From NCBI GenBank assembly GCA_963422775.4, contig CAUJSJ030000088.1, positions 43,589 to 107,588 on the forward strand: a stretch of DNA of 64,000 nucleotides, given 5' to 3'. The notes below the pieces were generated by a model that saw nothing but the letters and a program-made list of their open reading frames with translations, made no database searches and was not told the DNA's origin. The position numbers and the translations under genes are program-made. This DNA comes from Pelomonas sp963422775 (GTDB lineage: Bacteria > Pseudomonadota > Gammaproteobacteria > Burkholderiales > Burkholderiaceae_C). Below are positions 34,058-42,696 of the stretch, piece by piece (position 1 is the first letter of the stretch; every line of letters starts with the position of its first letter).

Positions 34058-34108
34058 GTCCCCTCGGGGGACCGGCCAAGGTATTCCTTGGACGAGGGGC
34101 TTCGCTCC

Positions 34109-34780
34109 TCAGGCGTGCGTCACGTGTGCCCGCGTCTCGGCCGTGTCGAGGTGCGGCAGCGTGTTGAAGGTGACGAGGTGGTGCCGCTTGGGGTTGAACG
34201 CGAATTCGGTGACGGCCGAATTGCGGATGCGCAGGTTCAGCTCCACAAAGGTTTCGGGCGGCGTGGACAGCACCTGGGCCACGGCCGTGGCGATGGGGCC
34301 GCCGCTGGAGACGATGAGCACCTGCTTGCCCACGCCCAGCGCCAGCACGCGGGCCAGCGCGTCGGCCACGCCGGCGGCAAAGTCGGCATGCGCCGGCATG
34401 CCCGCGGGCGCCGTCTCGCCGCTCATCCAGGCGAGCAGCCCCTGGCGCAGCAGGCGGAAATGCTGCCTGACGGCCTCGGGGTCGCGCGGCACTTCCAGCG
34501 GCTCGGGGTGGACGGCGTGCACGACGGCCTCGCTGTCGTACTCGTTCAGGCCCGGCAGCGCGACGGCGGGCAGGTCCCCGCCATAGCCCTCTTTGATGCC
34601 GGCCAGCGACTGCACGTGACGCTTCAGCGTGCCGGTGAAGACGGCATCAAAGCGCTGGCCGCGCTCGCGCCAGTAGGCGCCGAGAAGGCGGCATTGCTCA
34701 TGGCCCTTGGCACTGAGCTGGTCATAGTCGGCAGCACCAAAGCTGGCCTGGCCGTGGCGGACGAGGTAGAGGCTTCCCAT
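34109..34780 (-). CDS. Histidine phosphatase family protein
   Basis: 223 residues. LYLVRHGQASFG carries the phosphorylated histidine (RHG), and LIVSSGGPIATAVAQ the second active-site region; the usual SHG is altered to SSG there, which is a departure worth noting since this histidine normally completes the pocket. ATG 34780 places RHG at residues 8-10 as in the family; an ATG at 34792 is also possible. It is divergent from the GNAT gene at 34833. Confidence 0.82.
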   Translation of the reverse strand: MGSLYLVRHGQASFGAADYDQLSAKGHEQCRLLGAYWRERGQRFDAVFTGTLKRHVQSLAGIKEGYGGDLPAVALPGLNEYDSEAVVHAVHPEPLEVPRDPEAVRQHFRLLRQGLLAWMSGETAPAGMPAHADFAAGVADALARVLALGVGKQVLIVSSGGPIATAVAQVLSTPPETFVELNLRIRNSAVTEFAFNPKRHHLVTFNTLPHLDTAETRAHVTHA

Positions 34781-34832
34781 GGCCAGAATCATGAACGACC
34801 GAGGCGCCCGCGACTGTCGCGACAATGACGCC

Positions 34833-35279
34833 ATGACACTCAGACAAGCCACCCGCGACGACGCCGACGAGATCTGGCGCGTGCGCTACCTGGTCACCGA
34901 AAACCGCCTCACGCCGGGTCGGCTGGATCACGCCCTGCTGTACCCCTATCTGGAAGACTACGGCCGCGGCTGGGTCATCGAGCTGCAACCCGGGCGGATT
35001 GCCGGCTTCTCCATCGGCGACGCCCGCGACGGCAACATCTGGGCGATGTTCGTCGACCCGGCGCTGCACGGCCAGGGCCACGGCCGGGTGCTGCACGACG
35101 TGATGGTGAACTGGCTGTTCGACCAGGGTCTGCCCCGGCTGAACCTGGGCACCCAGCCCGACTCGCGTGCCGAGGCCTTCTACCGCCGCGCCGGCTGGCG
35201 GCCGACGGACGAAGGCCTGGATGCCCACGGCGACAAACGTTTTGAACTGCTCATCGAGGACTGGAAGCGCCATGCTTGA
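34833..35279 (+). CDS. GNAT family N-acetyltransferase
   Basis: 148 residues. MFVDPALHGQGHGRVLHDVM is the acetyl-CoA-binding loop, and AEAFYRRAGWRPTDEG the typical final strand and turn of the GNAT fold. The acceptor is unknown. Its stop overlaps the following hydrolase start by eight bases, so the two are coupled; the ATG at 34833 is chosen because MTLRQATRDDADEIW is the expected N-terminus. Confidence 0.85.
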   Translation: MTLRQATRDDADEIWRVRYLVTENRLTPGRLDHALLYPYLEDYGRGWVIELQPGRIAGFSIGDARDGNIWAMFVDPALHGQGHGRVLHDVMVNWLFDQGLPRLNLGTQPDSRAEAFYRRAGWRPTDEGLDAHGDKRFELLIEDWKRHA

Positions 35280-35940
35280 AACCCATGTGATCGAGACCGG
35301 CCCCAACCCCGCCACGACGCTGATCGTGCTGCACGGCCTGGGCGCCGACGGCTACGACTTCGTGCCCATCTGCGACGAGCTGGACCTGAAACCCCTGGGC
35401 GCGGTGCGCTACGTCTTCCCGCATGCACCCGAGCGGCCGGTGACGATCAACGGCGGCTACCGCATGCGCGCCTGGTACGACATCCTCGGCGCCGACCTCG
35501 TCAAGCGCGAGGACGAAGCCGGGCTGCGCGAGTCGCAGGCGGCGATCGTGGCCCTCATCGACCGCGAGCGCGCGCGCGGCGTGGCGGCCGGCCGCATCGT
35601 CCTCGTCGGCTTCTCGCAGGGCTGCGCGATGGCGCTGATGACGGCGCTGCGCTACCCCGAGCGCCTGGGCGGCGTGGCGGCGCTGTCGGGCTATCTGCCG
35701 CTGGCTGCGACGACGGCTGCCGAGCGCGCGGCGGCGAACGCGGACCTGCCCATCTTCATGGCGCACGGGACGCAGGACCCCGTCGTCGTGCCCGCCCGCG
35801 GCACCGCCAGCCGCGATGCGCTACGGGCGCTGGGCCATGAGGTCCAGTGGCATGACTACCCGATGCCGCACTCGGTCTGCGGGCCCGAGATCGAGGACCT
35901 GAACGCCTGGCTGTTGGAGCGGCTGGGCCAGCCGGGTTGA
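35272..35940 (+). CDS. Carboxylesterase / phospholipase-like alpha/beta hydrolase
   Basis: 222 residues of the dienelactone-hydrolase-like carboxylesterase family. LIVLHGLGADGYDF forms the oxyanion region, GFSQG holds the catalytic serine, MAHGTQDPVVV the aspartate and MPHSVCGPEI the histidine. It probably cleaves short acyl esters in the cytoplasm. It overlaps the GNAT gene by 8 bp and precedes the substrate-binding protein by 5 bp, so all three may be one operon. Confidence 0.88.
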   Translation: MLETHVIETGPNPATTLIVLHGLGADGYDFVPICDELDLKPLGAVRYVFPHAPERPVTINGGYRMRAWYDILGADLVKREDEAGLRESQAAIVALIDRERARGVAAGRIVLVGFSQGCAMALMTALRYPERLGGVAALSGYLPLAATTAAERAAANADLPIFMAHGTQDPVVVPARGTASRDALRALGHEVQWHDYPMPHSVCGPEIEDLNAWLLERLGQPG

Positions 35941-35945
35941 CGCTG

Positions 35946-36782
35946 ATGGCCCGCGCCCTTGCCCTCGCCACCCGGTGCAAGCAAGGCCTGCTCGCGGGGC
36001 TGCTGGGCGCCACGCTGAGCGCCGGTGCCTGGGCCAAGGACACCACGATGTGCCTGGACCGCCCCATCCGCTTCAGCCACTACGAGTTCGGGCTGATCTA
36101 CTCCACCGGCTACGGCGGCATTGATGACGATCTGCAGCAGGAGCTGGCACGCAGCAGCGGCTGCCGCTTCGAGACCATGCTCTGGCCGCGCGCCCGAACC
36201 TGGCAGGCCCTGCGCACCGGAGAGCTGGACATGGCGGGGTCGGGCATCCAGACGGCGGAGCGCGACACCTTCGCCTGGTTCTTCCCCTACATCATGGAGG
36301 ACAACGTCGTGGTGCTGGGCCCCAGGGTGCCCGCCGACGTGCACTCCTTCGACGAGTTCATGCGCCGGCCGGGGCTGACCTTTGGCGGCGTGCGCTCCTA
36401 CCGGTACAGCCCCTTCTACGACCGCTACGTGGACGAGCTGATCGCCGCCCGGCGCCTGAACGAGGCGGCCGACCCCGGCGCGCTGTTCCGCATGTTCACG
36501 GTGCCGCGCTTCGACGCCTTCATCACCAGCCCCATCCTCTACCTCTACTACGTGAAGAAGCGCAACCTGCCTGCGCCACCCCGTATCGAGGACTGGGATC
36601 CCGCCGGCGCCACGCCCAGCGGGCTGGTGCTGTCCAAGGCCTCGTTCACGCCGGCGCAGGCGCGCAAGTGGGGGGCGCTCGTGAACCAGTTGCTGGCGGA
36701 CGGCACCGTCGAGCGCATCGTCGTCAAGCACATGGGTGCCGAGCACGGCCCGGCCACCGTCTACCGGCCGCCGAGGAACTGA
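35946..36782 (+). CDS. Family 3-like periplasmic substrate-binding protein
   Basis: 278 residues: signal peptide (LLAGLLGATLSAGAWA), then a two-lobed binding domain with RALRTGELDMAGSGIQTAERD-type segments (RTGELDMAGSGIQT) and FGGVRSYRYSPFYD. Resembles the extracellular solute-binding family 3, but no permease or ATPase is adjacent, so it may act as a sensor input or in an orphan transporter. ATG at 35946 follows the preceding stop by 5 bp; TTG at 35937 is unlikely. Confidence 0.75.
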   Translation: MARALALATRCKQGLLAGLLGATLSAGAWAKDTTMCLDRPIRFSHYEFGLIYSTGYGGIDDDLQQELARSSGCRFETMLWPRARTWQALRTGELDMAGSGIQTAERDTFAWFFPYIMEDNVVVLGPRVPADVHSFDEFMRRPGLTFGGVRSYRYSPFYDRYVDELIAARRLNEAADPGALFRMFTVPRFDAFITSPILYLYYVKKRNLPAPPRIEDWDPAGATPSGLVLSKASFTPAQARKWGALVNQLLADGTVERIVVKHMGAEHGPATVYRPPRN

Positions 36783-36860
36783 GCCTGGGCTGAAAGAACG
36801 GGACGAACTGGCCGCTTTTTCCAGGACTCGTCGCGCCAATTGACACCGCAGCCAACGGGC

Positions 36861-38129
36861 ATGATCGCCCCACGCATGGACCGTCTTGCCGAACAGATCG
36901 TCGCCTGGCACAACCGCCACCCGCTCGCGCGGCGCATCGCCGTGGGCGATGTGCACACCGTGGGCGTGGTGGCCCTGCCCTTTGTGCGCGCCTCTGCGGA
37001 GGCGGGCGGCCTTGTCGAGCCGGTACTGACCGACGCGGTCACCTTCGACGAACTGGCCGCTGCGCCACGCCAATCGCGCATGGCCGCGCTGGCGCAACGC
37101 CTGCTCGGCATCGCTCGGCGCATGGGCCGCAAGCCGCGCACGCAGTGGCGCGCCTTCAGCGAGAAATTCCTGCCCGGCCTGAGCCCGGCACGCGTCGAGC
37201 GCTTTGCGCTGGCGCATGGCTTTGCCGAGCCGCCCGCCACGCCCGAGTCCCGCCCCTGGCGCGTCATCGTCATCGACGAGACGATGGCCAGCGCCCACAG
37301 CGGCTGGCCCTTCGAGCTCTACCTGATGACGGCCGGCATCGACGTCGGCAGCCGGCGCACGCGCGTGCTGGCCGGCCGCGGGATCCCTTCCGAAGTGATC
37401 GGCCGTCGGTTGTGGAACATGCGCCGCGTGGGCGCCGCGTGCGCCGTGCTGGCCATGTTGATCGCCCTGGGCGCGTGGGCGGTGTGGCCACGCCGCGCAG
37501 CCGAGCCGGTGCCGGTGCCAGTGCCGGCGCCTCAATCGGCCGCGTCGGCGGCCTCCATGCCCACGCCCGCCTCGGCGGCGGCGCCCGAGTTGCCGGCCCA
37601 GCCCGCATCGCAGGCCGACGCCGTGTCCGCGCCCTCGGCGGCCGCTTCGGCAGCGGACCCGGCCGCCAGCGAGCCGGTCGCGGAAGGGCCGCCGCCCGAC
37701 ATCCGCCCCCATCTCGTGGAGCGAACCGACGGCATCAAGCGTCCGCCGCTGCGCTCGTCCAAGCCTTCGGAGCCAGCCGCGGAAAAGGTCGCCGAGCGCG
37801 CCAGCGAGAAGGATCCGGCAGGTGTGGCCGCCGCCAAAGCCGAGCCGGCAGACCCGCGCCTGGCACGCCTGGCCCGGTCGCCGGAGAAGGTGGTGGTCGC
37901 CCTCGTCGGCCCGCCCGGCAGCAAGGCCGAGGCCGAGGCGCTGCTCAAGCGCATGCAGGCCGGCCTCGTGGGCGTGCACGGCAACCCGGAGACGCTGCAG
38001 GCCGACGTCATCCAGACGCCCGAGGGCTGGCGCGCGACCGTCTGGCCCTTCCCGAGCCGCGAACAGGCCCAGCTGATCAACGCGACGCTGGTGGCGCGCG
38101 GGCTCAAGACCAAGGCCGTGAATTTCTGA
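36861..38129 (+). CDS. Membrane protein with C-terminal SPOR-like domain, unknown function
   Basis: About 422 residues. A ~180-residue cytoplasmic part (GDVHTVGVVALPFVRASAEA, DETMASAHSGWPFELY) leads to one membrane span (VGAACAVLAMLIALGAWAVW), a long Pro/Ala/Ser linker and a C-terminal segment (KVVVALVGPPGSKAEAEALL, then GWRATVWPFPSREQAQLINATLVARGL) that resembles a SPOR peptidoglycan-binding fold. Inner-membrane protein with a periplasmic peptidoglycan-binding tip is the likely topology. ATG at 36861 or 36876 is possible. Function unknown. Confidence 0.7.
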   Translation: MIAPRMDRLAEQIVAWHNRHPLARRIAVGDVHTVGVVALPFVRASAEAGGLVEPVLTDAVTFDELAAAPRQSRMAALAQRLLGIARRMGRKPRTQWRAFSEKFLPGLSPARVERFALAHGFAEPPATPESRPWRVIVIDETMASAHSGWPFELYLMTAGIDVGSRRTRVLAGRGIPSEVIGRRLWNMRRVGAACAVLAMLIALGAWAVWPRRAAEPVPVPVPAPQSAASAASMPTPASAAAPELPAQPASQADAVSAPSAAASAADPAASEPVAEGPPPDIRPHLVERTDGIKRPPLRSSKPSEPAAEKVAERASEKDPAGVAAAKAEPADPRLARLARSPEKVVVALVGPPGSKAEAEALLKRMQAGLVGVHGNPETLQADVIQTPEGWRATVWPFPSREQAQLINATLVARGLKTKAVNF

Positions 38130-38137
38130 AGGCCTGT

Positions 38138-39025
38138 CTAGAGCCCAGCCTCGAAGCGCTCGGCCAGGAAGTCCAGCAGCAGGCGCAGTGCCAGCGGCTG
38201 GTACTGGCGCGACAGGTAGACGCCGTGGATGGCGTGGGCCTCGGGCTCATAGCCGGGCAGCAGGCGCTGCAGCCGGCCATCGCGCAGATCCTCGTCGACG
38301 AGATAGCTGGGCAGGATGGCGATGCCCGCACCGGCCAGCACGGCGCGGTGCATGACGCCGGCGTCATTGCTCTGCAGCACCGAACGCACCGGCAGGCGCA
38401 GCCACTGGCCCTCATGCTGCAGCGCGTAGTCGTTGCGGTTGACGTAGGCATGGGTCACGCAGCGGTGCTGGCGCAGGTCGTCGGGTGTGGCCAGCGGCGC
38501 GGCACCCGCCAGGTAGGCCGGTGCCGCGCACAGCACCGAGGAGAAGCGGCCGAGCGGGCGGGCGACGAGGCTGGGGTCGAGCTGGTTGCTGATGCGCACG
38601 GCGAGGTCGATGCGCTCCTCGACGAGGTTGACCGCCCGCTCCAGCACGACGAGCTCCACCTCGCAGTCGGGGTGCAGCGCCAGGAACTCGGCCACCGCCG
38701 CGGCCAGGCGCGCCTGGGCCAGCGAGGCGCTGGCCGTCACGCGCAGGCGGCCGCGCGGCGCCAGGCGCTGCTCGGCGGCCGCGGCCTCGGCCTCGCGGGC
38801 CAGCTCCAGCATCTGCTTGCAGCGCTGCAGCGCGCCCGCGCCCGCCTCGGTCAGGCTGACGCGCCGCGTCGTGCGCTGCAGCAGCCGCGCGCCCAGCCAG
38901 CGCTCCACGCTCTCCAGGTAGCGGGACACCATGGCGCGGGACATGTCGAGCACGTCGGCCGCCTGAGTCAGGCTGCCGCGCTCGGCCACCTCGACGAAGA
39001 CCTGCATCGCGATCAGGCGGTCCAT
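38138..39025 (-). CDS. LysR family transcriptional regulator
   Basis: 295 residues. MDRLIAMQVFVEVAERGSLT begins the winged helix-turn-helix, followed by the linker helix (WLGARLLQRTTRRVSLTEAG) and an effector-binding domain (GRLRVTASASLAQARLAAAV). It lies divergent to the MBL-fold gene 106 bp away, with a candidate LysR site between them. The usual arrangement is control of that neighbour plus self-repression; the inducer is unknown. Confidence 0.92.
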   Translation of the reverse strand: MDRLIAMQVFVEVAERGSLTQAADVLDMSRAMVSRYLESVERWLGARLLQRTTRRVSLTEAGAGALQRCKQMLELAREAEAAAAEQRLAPRGRLRVTASASLAQARLAAAVAEFLALHPDCEVELVVLERAVNLVEERIDLAVRISNQLDPSLVARPLGRFSSVLCAAPAYLAGAAPLATPDDLRQHRCVTHAYVNRNDYALQHEGQWLRLPVRSVLQSNDAGVMHRAVLAGAGIAILPSYLVDEDLRDGRLQRLLPGYEPEAHAIHGVYLSRQYQPLALRLLLDFLAERFEAGL

Positions 39026-39074
39026 GACTTGCTCGATTGAGTTGACAAAGCGTCGACTCTAGCGATGTTTATCG

Positions 39075-39091
39075 ATTGAATCAGTGTCAAT
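39075..39091. promoter_or_regulatory. Candidate LysR operator
   Basis: ATTGA and TCAAT at 39075-39079 and 39087-39091 form an inverted repeat with a 7-bp spacer; TCGATTGA also occurs upstream at 39038. This is the kind of T-N11-A symmetric site LysR proteins use, midway between the divergent LysR and MBL genes. Confidence 0.5.
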
Positions 39092-39131
39092 AGAGTGACG
39101 GCATTCCCACTCACCCACCCCAGGATTTGCC

Positions 39132-40019
39132 ATGAACACCCTCAAGACCCTGCGCCGCTTCGCCCTGCCGCTGGCCGCCCTCACGCTGGGCATCACGGAC
39201 GCCAGCGCTCAGGCCGCCGCACCGCTGAGCCTGCAGGTCTACAACGCCGACGCCGGCAGCTTCCACGTCAACGCCGTGCTGGTCAGCGGCAAGACCGATG
39301 CTGTGCTGCTGGACACCGGCTTCACGCGCGCTGACGCGCTGCGCATTGCCGGCATGGTGCTGGACAGCAAGAAGACGCTGACCACCATCTACATCAGCCA
39401 GGCCGACCCGGACTTCTACTTCGGGATCGGCGTGCTGAAGCAGTTCTTCCCGCAGGCACGGGTCGTCGCGACGGCGCCGACGCTGAAGAAGATCGAGGCC
39501 ACACTGGCCACCAAGCTGCAGGTCTGGGGCCCGCGCCTGGGCGCCAACGCGCCCCAGGGCGTGCCGCTGCCCGAAGCGCTGGCCACGCCGGTCATCGAGC
39601 TGGAAGGCGAGAAGCTGGAAGTGCGCGGCCTGGACGACGCCCTGCCCGGCCGCAGCTATGTGTGGATCCCGTCGCTGCGCACGATTGCCGGTGGCGTGAA
39701 CGTGTTCGCTGGCCTTCACGTGTGGACGGCCGACTCGCAGACGGTGCAGGAGCGGGCCGACTGGCAACGCAAGCTGGGCACCATGGCCGCGCTGCAGCCG
39801 CTGCGCGTCATCCCCGGCCACAGCCGCGCCGGCGCGCCGCAGGACGCGACACAGCTGCGCTGGACGCAGGACTACCTGGCCCGCTTCGAGACCGAGCTGC
39901 CCAAGGCCGCGAACGCCGCCGCGCTGATCGGCGCCATGCAGCAGGCCTACCCGGACGCCGCGCTGGGCATTGCGCTGGACATCGGCGCCAAGGTCAACAA
40001 GGGCGAGATGAAGTGGTGA
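39132..40019 (+). CDS. Exported MBL-fold protein with degenerate metal-binding motif
   Basis: 295 residues with signal peptide (FALPLAALTLGITDASAQA) and a metallo-beta-lactamase fold (AVLLDTGFTRADALRIAGMV). In place of the usual HxHxDH metal motif the protein has SQADPDFYFG, so only the aspartate is kept. A later VIPGHSRAG retains one histidine. It is therefore unlikely to be a normal dizinc hydrolase; it may bind a different metal or act without one. It is divergent from a LysR regulator, its likely controller. Confidence 0.8.
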   Translation: MNTLKTLRRFALPLAALTLGITDASAQAAAPLSLQVYNADAGSFHVNAVLVSGKTDAVLLDTGFTRADALRIAGMVLDSKKTLTTIYISQADPDFYFGIGVLKQFFPQARVVATAPTLKKIEATLATKLQVWGPRLGANAPQGVPLPEALATPVIELEGEKLEVRGLDDALPGRSYVWIPSLRTIAGGVNVFAGLHVWTADSQTVQERADWQRKLGTMAALQPLRVIPGHSRAGAPQDATQLRWTQDYLARFETELPKAANAAALIGAMQQAYPDAALGIALDIGAKVNKGEMKW

Positions 40020-40023
40020 GCCT

Positions 40024-40455
40024 TCAACGGCGGATGACGAAGGCGCGCTTGTCGCCGCTGTCGAAGCCGCAGCGCTCGTAGAACGCCCAGACGGCCGGGT
40101 CCTTGCGGCTGGTGGTCAGCACGACCTTGTAGCAGCCGGCCGCCCAGGCCTGCTCGATGGCGTGGCGGATGACGGCCTGGCCGTGGCCCTGGCCGCGTTG
40201 GTCGGCCTGGGTCACGACGTTCTCGATGACGCCGTAGCTGCTGCCACCGCGTGTGAGATTGGGAATGACGGCGAGGTTGCAGCTGGCAATCAGCGTTCCG
40301 CCGATGAACAAGCCGAAGTGCCGCAGCCCCGGATGCGCGAACACGGCGCGCACGCCTTCCAGAGAAGGCGGTGCGTCGCCGGGGTTCAGATGCTCATAGA
40401 GCCGGATCAGGGCGTCGACATCGCCGACGCCCAGGTCACGAATCTCTGCCTTCAC
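40024..40455 (-). CDS. GNAT family N-acetyltransferase
   Basis: 143 residues. RGQGHGQAVIRHAIEQAWAAG is the acetyl-CoA loop and AVWAFYERCGFDSGDK the last strand. The only start that fits is GTG at 40455, which overlaps the stop of the prolyl oligopeptidase gene as GTGA, so the two are coupled. The acceptor is unknown. Confidence 0.82.
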   Translation of the reverse strand: MKAEIRDLGVGDVDALIRLYEHLNPGDAPPSLEGVRAVFAHPGLRHFGLFIGGTLIASCNLAVIPNLTRGGSSYGVIENVVTQADQRGQGHGQAVIRHAIEQAWAAGCYKVVLTTSRKDPAVWAFYERCGFDSGDKRAFVIRR

Positions 40456-42581
40456 TTCACCTCTAGCTTCATCGTGTTGGCGATGAAGGCCAGGATGTCG
40501 CTGCGCTCCTCGATGATCTTCGAGGTGGGCTTGCCGGCGCCGTGGCCGGCGTTGGTCTCGATGCGGATCAGCTTGGGCGCCGGGCCGGTGTCGGCGGCCT
40601 GCAGCGCGGCGGCGTACTTGAAGCTGTGCGCCGGCACGACGCGGTCGTCGTGGTCGCCCGTGGTGACAAGCACCGCCGGGTACTTCGCGCCGTTCTTGAT
40701 GTTGTGCACCGGGGAGTAGGCCAGCAGCGCCTTGAACATCTCGGCGCTGTCCTTGCTGGTGCCGTAGTCGGTGGCCCAGGCCCAGCCGATGGTGAAGTTC
40801 TGGTAGCGCAGCATGTCCATCACGCCGACCTGCGGCACCGCGGCGGCGAACAGGTCCGGGCGCTGGTTGGTGACGGCGCCGACCAGCAGGCCGCCGTTGC
40901 TGCCGCCGTTGACGGCCAGCGTGGCGGGGCTGGCGACCTTGTTGCTGACCAGCCATTCGCCGGCGGCGATGAAGTCGTCGAAGACGTTCTGCTTCTTCAG
41001 CTTGGTGCCGGCGTCATGCCAGGCCGAGCCGTACTCGCCGCCGCCGCGGATGGAGGCGATGACGTAGACGCCGCCCATCTTCATCCAGGTCGCGGCCGTC
41101 ACGCCGTAGGCCGGCGTGATGGAGATGTCGAAGCCGCCGTAGCCGTAGAGCAGCGTCGGGTTGCTGCCGTCGAGCTTGATGCCCTTCTTCGCCGCGATGA
41201 AGATCGGGAAGCGTGTGCCGTCCTTGCTGGTGACGAACTCGCGGCGGGTCTCGTACTCGTCGGGGTTGAAGGCCGTCTTGGGGCGCTTGAAGAGCTCGAT
41301 CTTGCCGGTCTTGACGTCGTAGCGATGGATCTCGGCCGGGTTGGTCAGGCTGGTGTAGCTGAAGAAGGTTTCCTTGTCGCTCCAGCGGCCGCCGAAGCCG
41401 CTGGCGGTGCCGATGCCGGGCAGTTGGACCTCGGTCAGCGGCTTGCCGTCGGCGCCGTGCACGCGCACCAGCGTGGCGGCGTCGTGCAGATAGCTCAGCA
41501 AGTAGCGACCACCTACGGCCGAGGCGCCGGTCATCGCGTCGGGGCCTTCGGCGACCAGCGTCTTCCAGCCGGCGGGCGCGGGGTTCTTCAGGTCGATGCC
41601 GATGAGGCGGCCGCGCGGCGCATCCTTGTCGGTTTTGACGACGAGCTTGCCGGCGACCACGGCCACCGGGCTGTACTGGGCGTCGAAGCTCAACGTGACG
41701 GGCTGGGGCTTGCCGCCGGCGAACGCGCCCTTGGGCAGGGGCAGCACCAGCAGGCCGTTCTTGCTGCCGGCGCTCTTCCAGACGTTGATGAGCAGCAGTT
41801 GGCCGTCGTCGGACACCTCGGCACCGAAGCCCCATTCCTTGTCGTCGCGGTTCTCGGTGACGAGCACGTCCTCGGCCTGAGGCGTGCCCAGGCGGTGGTA
41901 GTAGAGCTTCTGGAAGTAGTTGGCGCCGGTGAGCTTGGCGCCTTCGGCGGGGGCGTCGTAGCGCGAGTAGAAGAAGCCCTTGCCGTCGGCCGTCCAGGCG
42001 GCGCTGCTGAACTTGACCCAGTCGATCTTGTCGTCACGGTCCTGGCCGGTGGCGAGGTCTCGCACCTTCCAGACCTGCCAATCCGAGCCGGCGCCGGCCG
42101 TGCCGTAGGCCAGCAGCTTGCCGTCGCGCGAGGGCACCAGGCCCGTCAGCGCCACGGTGCCGTCCTTGCTCAGCGTGTTGGGGTCCAGCGCGATGACGGG
42201 CGTGTCCTTCAGCGATTTGGCGGTGTAGATGACGTTCTGCTGCTGCAGGCCGTCGTTGCGGCTCCAGAAGTAGCGGCCGCCTTCCGTGAAGGGGATGCCG
42301 AAGCGCTCGAAGTTGTAGAGCTCGGTGTAGATGCGGCGCGCGGGAAGGCGCTGCGGCATCGCTTCGAGGAACTTGTCGGTGACCTGGTTCTGGGCAATCA
42401 CCCAGGCCTTGGTCTCGGCGCTGTTGTCGTCTTCCAGCCAGCGGTAGGGGTCGGCGACGGCGATGTCGTGATAGCTGTCGAGCTGATCGGCCTTGCGCGT
42501 GGCGGGGTAGCTGAGCCCTTGGGCCTGGGCGCTGGTGGCGAGCACGGCGGCGAGGGTGATGGCGGACAGGGTGAGCTTCAT
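40452..42581 (-). CDS. Prolyl oligopeptidase family serine peptidase, exported
   Basis: 709 residues. Signal peptide (LSAITLAAVLATSAQA), then the typical first residues YPATRKADQLDSYHDIAVADPYRWLED, a seven-bladed propeller, and a C-terminal alpha/beta hydrolase domain with the catalytic serine in NGGSNGGLLVGA, aspartate region VTTGDHDDRVVP and histidine region NAGHGAGKP. S9A enzymes cleave short peptides after proline. The signal peptide places it in the periplasm. It is the first gene of a pair with the GNAT gene. Confidence 0.93.
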   Translation of the reverse strand: MKLTLSAITLAAVLATSAQAQGLSYPATRKADQLDSYHDIAVADPYRWLEDDNSAETKAWVIAQNQVTDKFLEAMPQRLPARRIYTELYNFERFGIPFTEGGRYFWSRNDGLQQQNVIYTAKSLKDTPVIALDPNTLSKDGTVALTGLVPSRDGKLLAYGTAGAGSDWQVWKVRDLATGQDRDDKIDWVKFSSAAWTADGKGFFYSRYDAPAEGAKLTGANYFQKLYYHRLGTPQAEDVLVTENRDDKEWGFGAEVSDDGQLLLINVWKSAGSKNGLLVLPLPKGAFAGGKPQPVTLSFDAQYSPVAVVAGKLVVKTDKDAPRGRLIGIDLKNPAPAGWKTLVAEGPDAMTGASAVGGRYLLSYLHDAATLVRVHGADGKPLTEVQLPGIGTASGFGGRWSDKETFFSYTSLTNPAEIHRYDVKTGKIELFKRPKTAFNPDEYETRREFVTSKDGTRFPIFIAAKKGIKLDGSNPTLLYGYGGFDISITPAYGVTAATWMKMGGVYVIASIRGGGEYGSAWHDAGTKLKKQNVFDDFIAAGEWLVSNKVASPATLAVNGGSNGGLLVGAVTNQRPDLFAAAVPQVGVMDMLRYQNFTIGWAWATDYGTSKDSAEMFKALLAYSPVHNIKNGAKYPAVLVTTGDHDDRVVPAHSFKYAAALQAADTGPAPKLIRIETNAGHGAGKPTSKIIEERSDILAFIANTMKLEVK

Positions 42582-42696
42582 CAGGCGGATTCCTGCGTCT
42601 TTTGGAAACCGTCGATTCTCGGGGTCGGCACCGAACGGCGCCGATGGTCATGCGATGAAAGCCCTGACAGCAGTAACCCCAACCAGGTCGCCCGAC

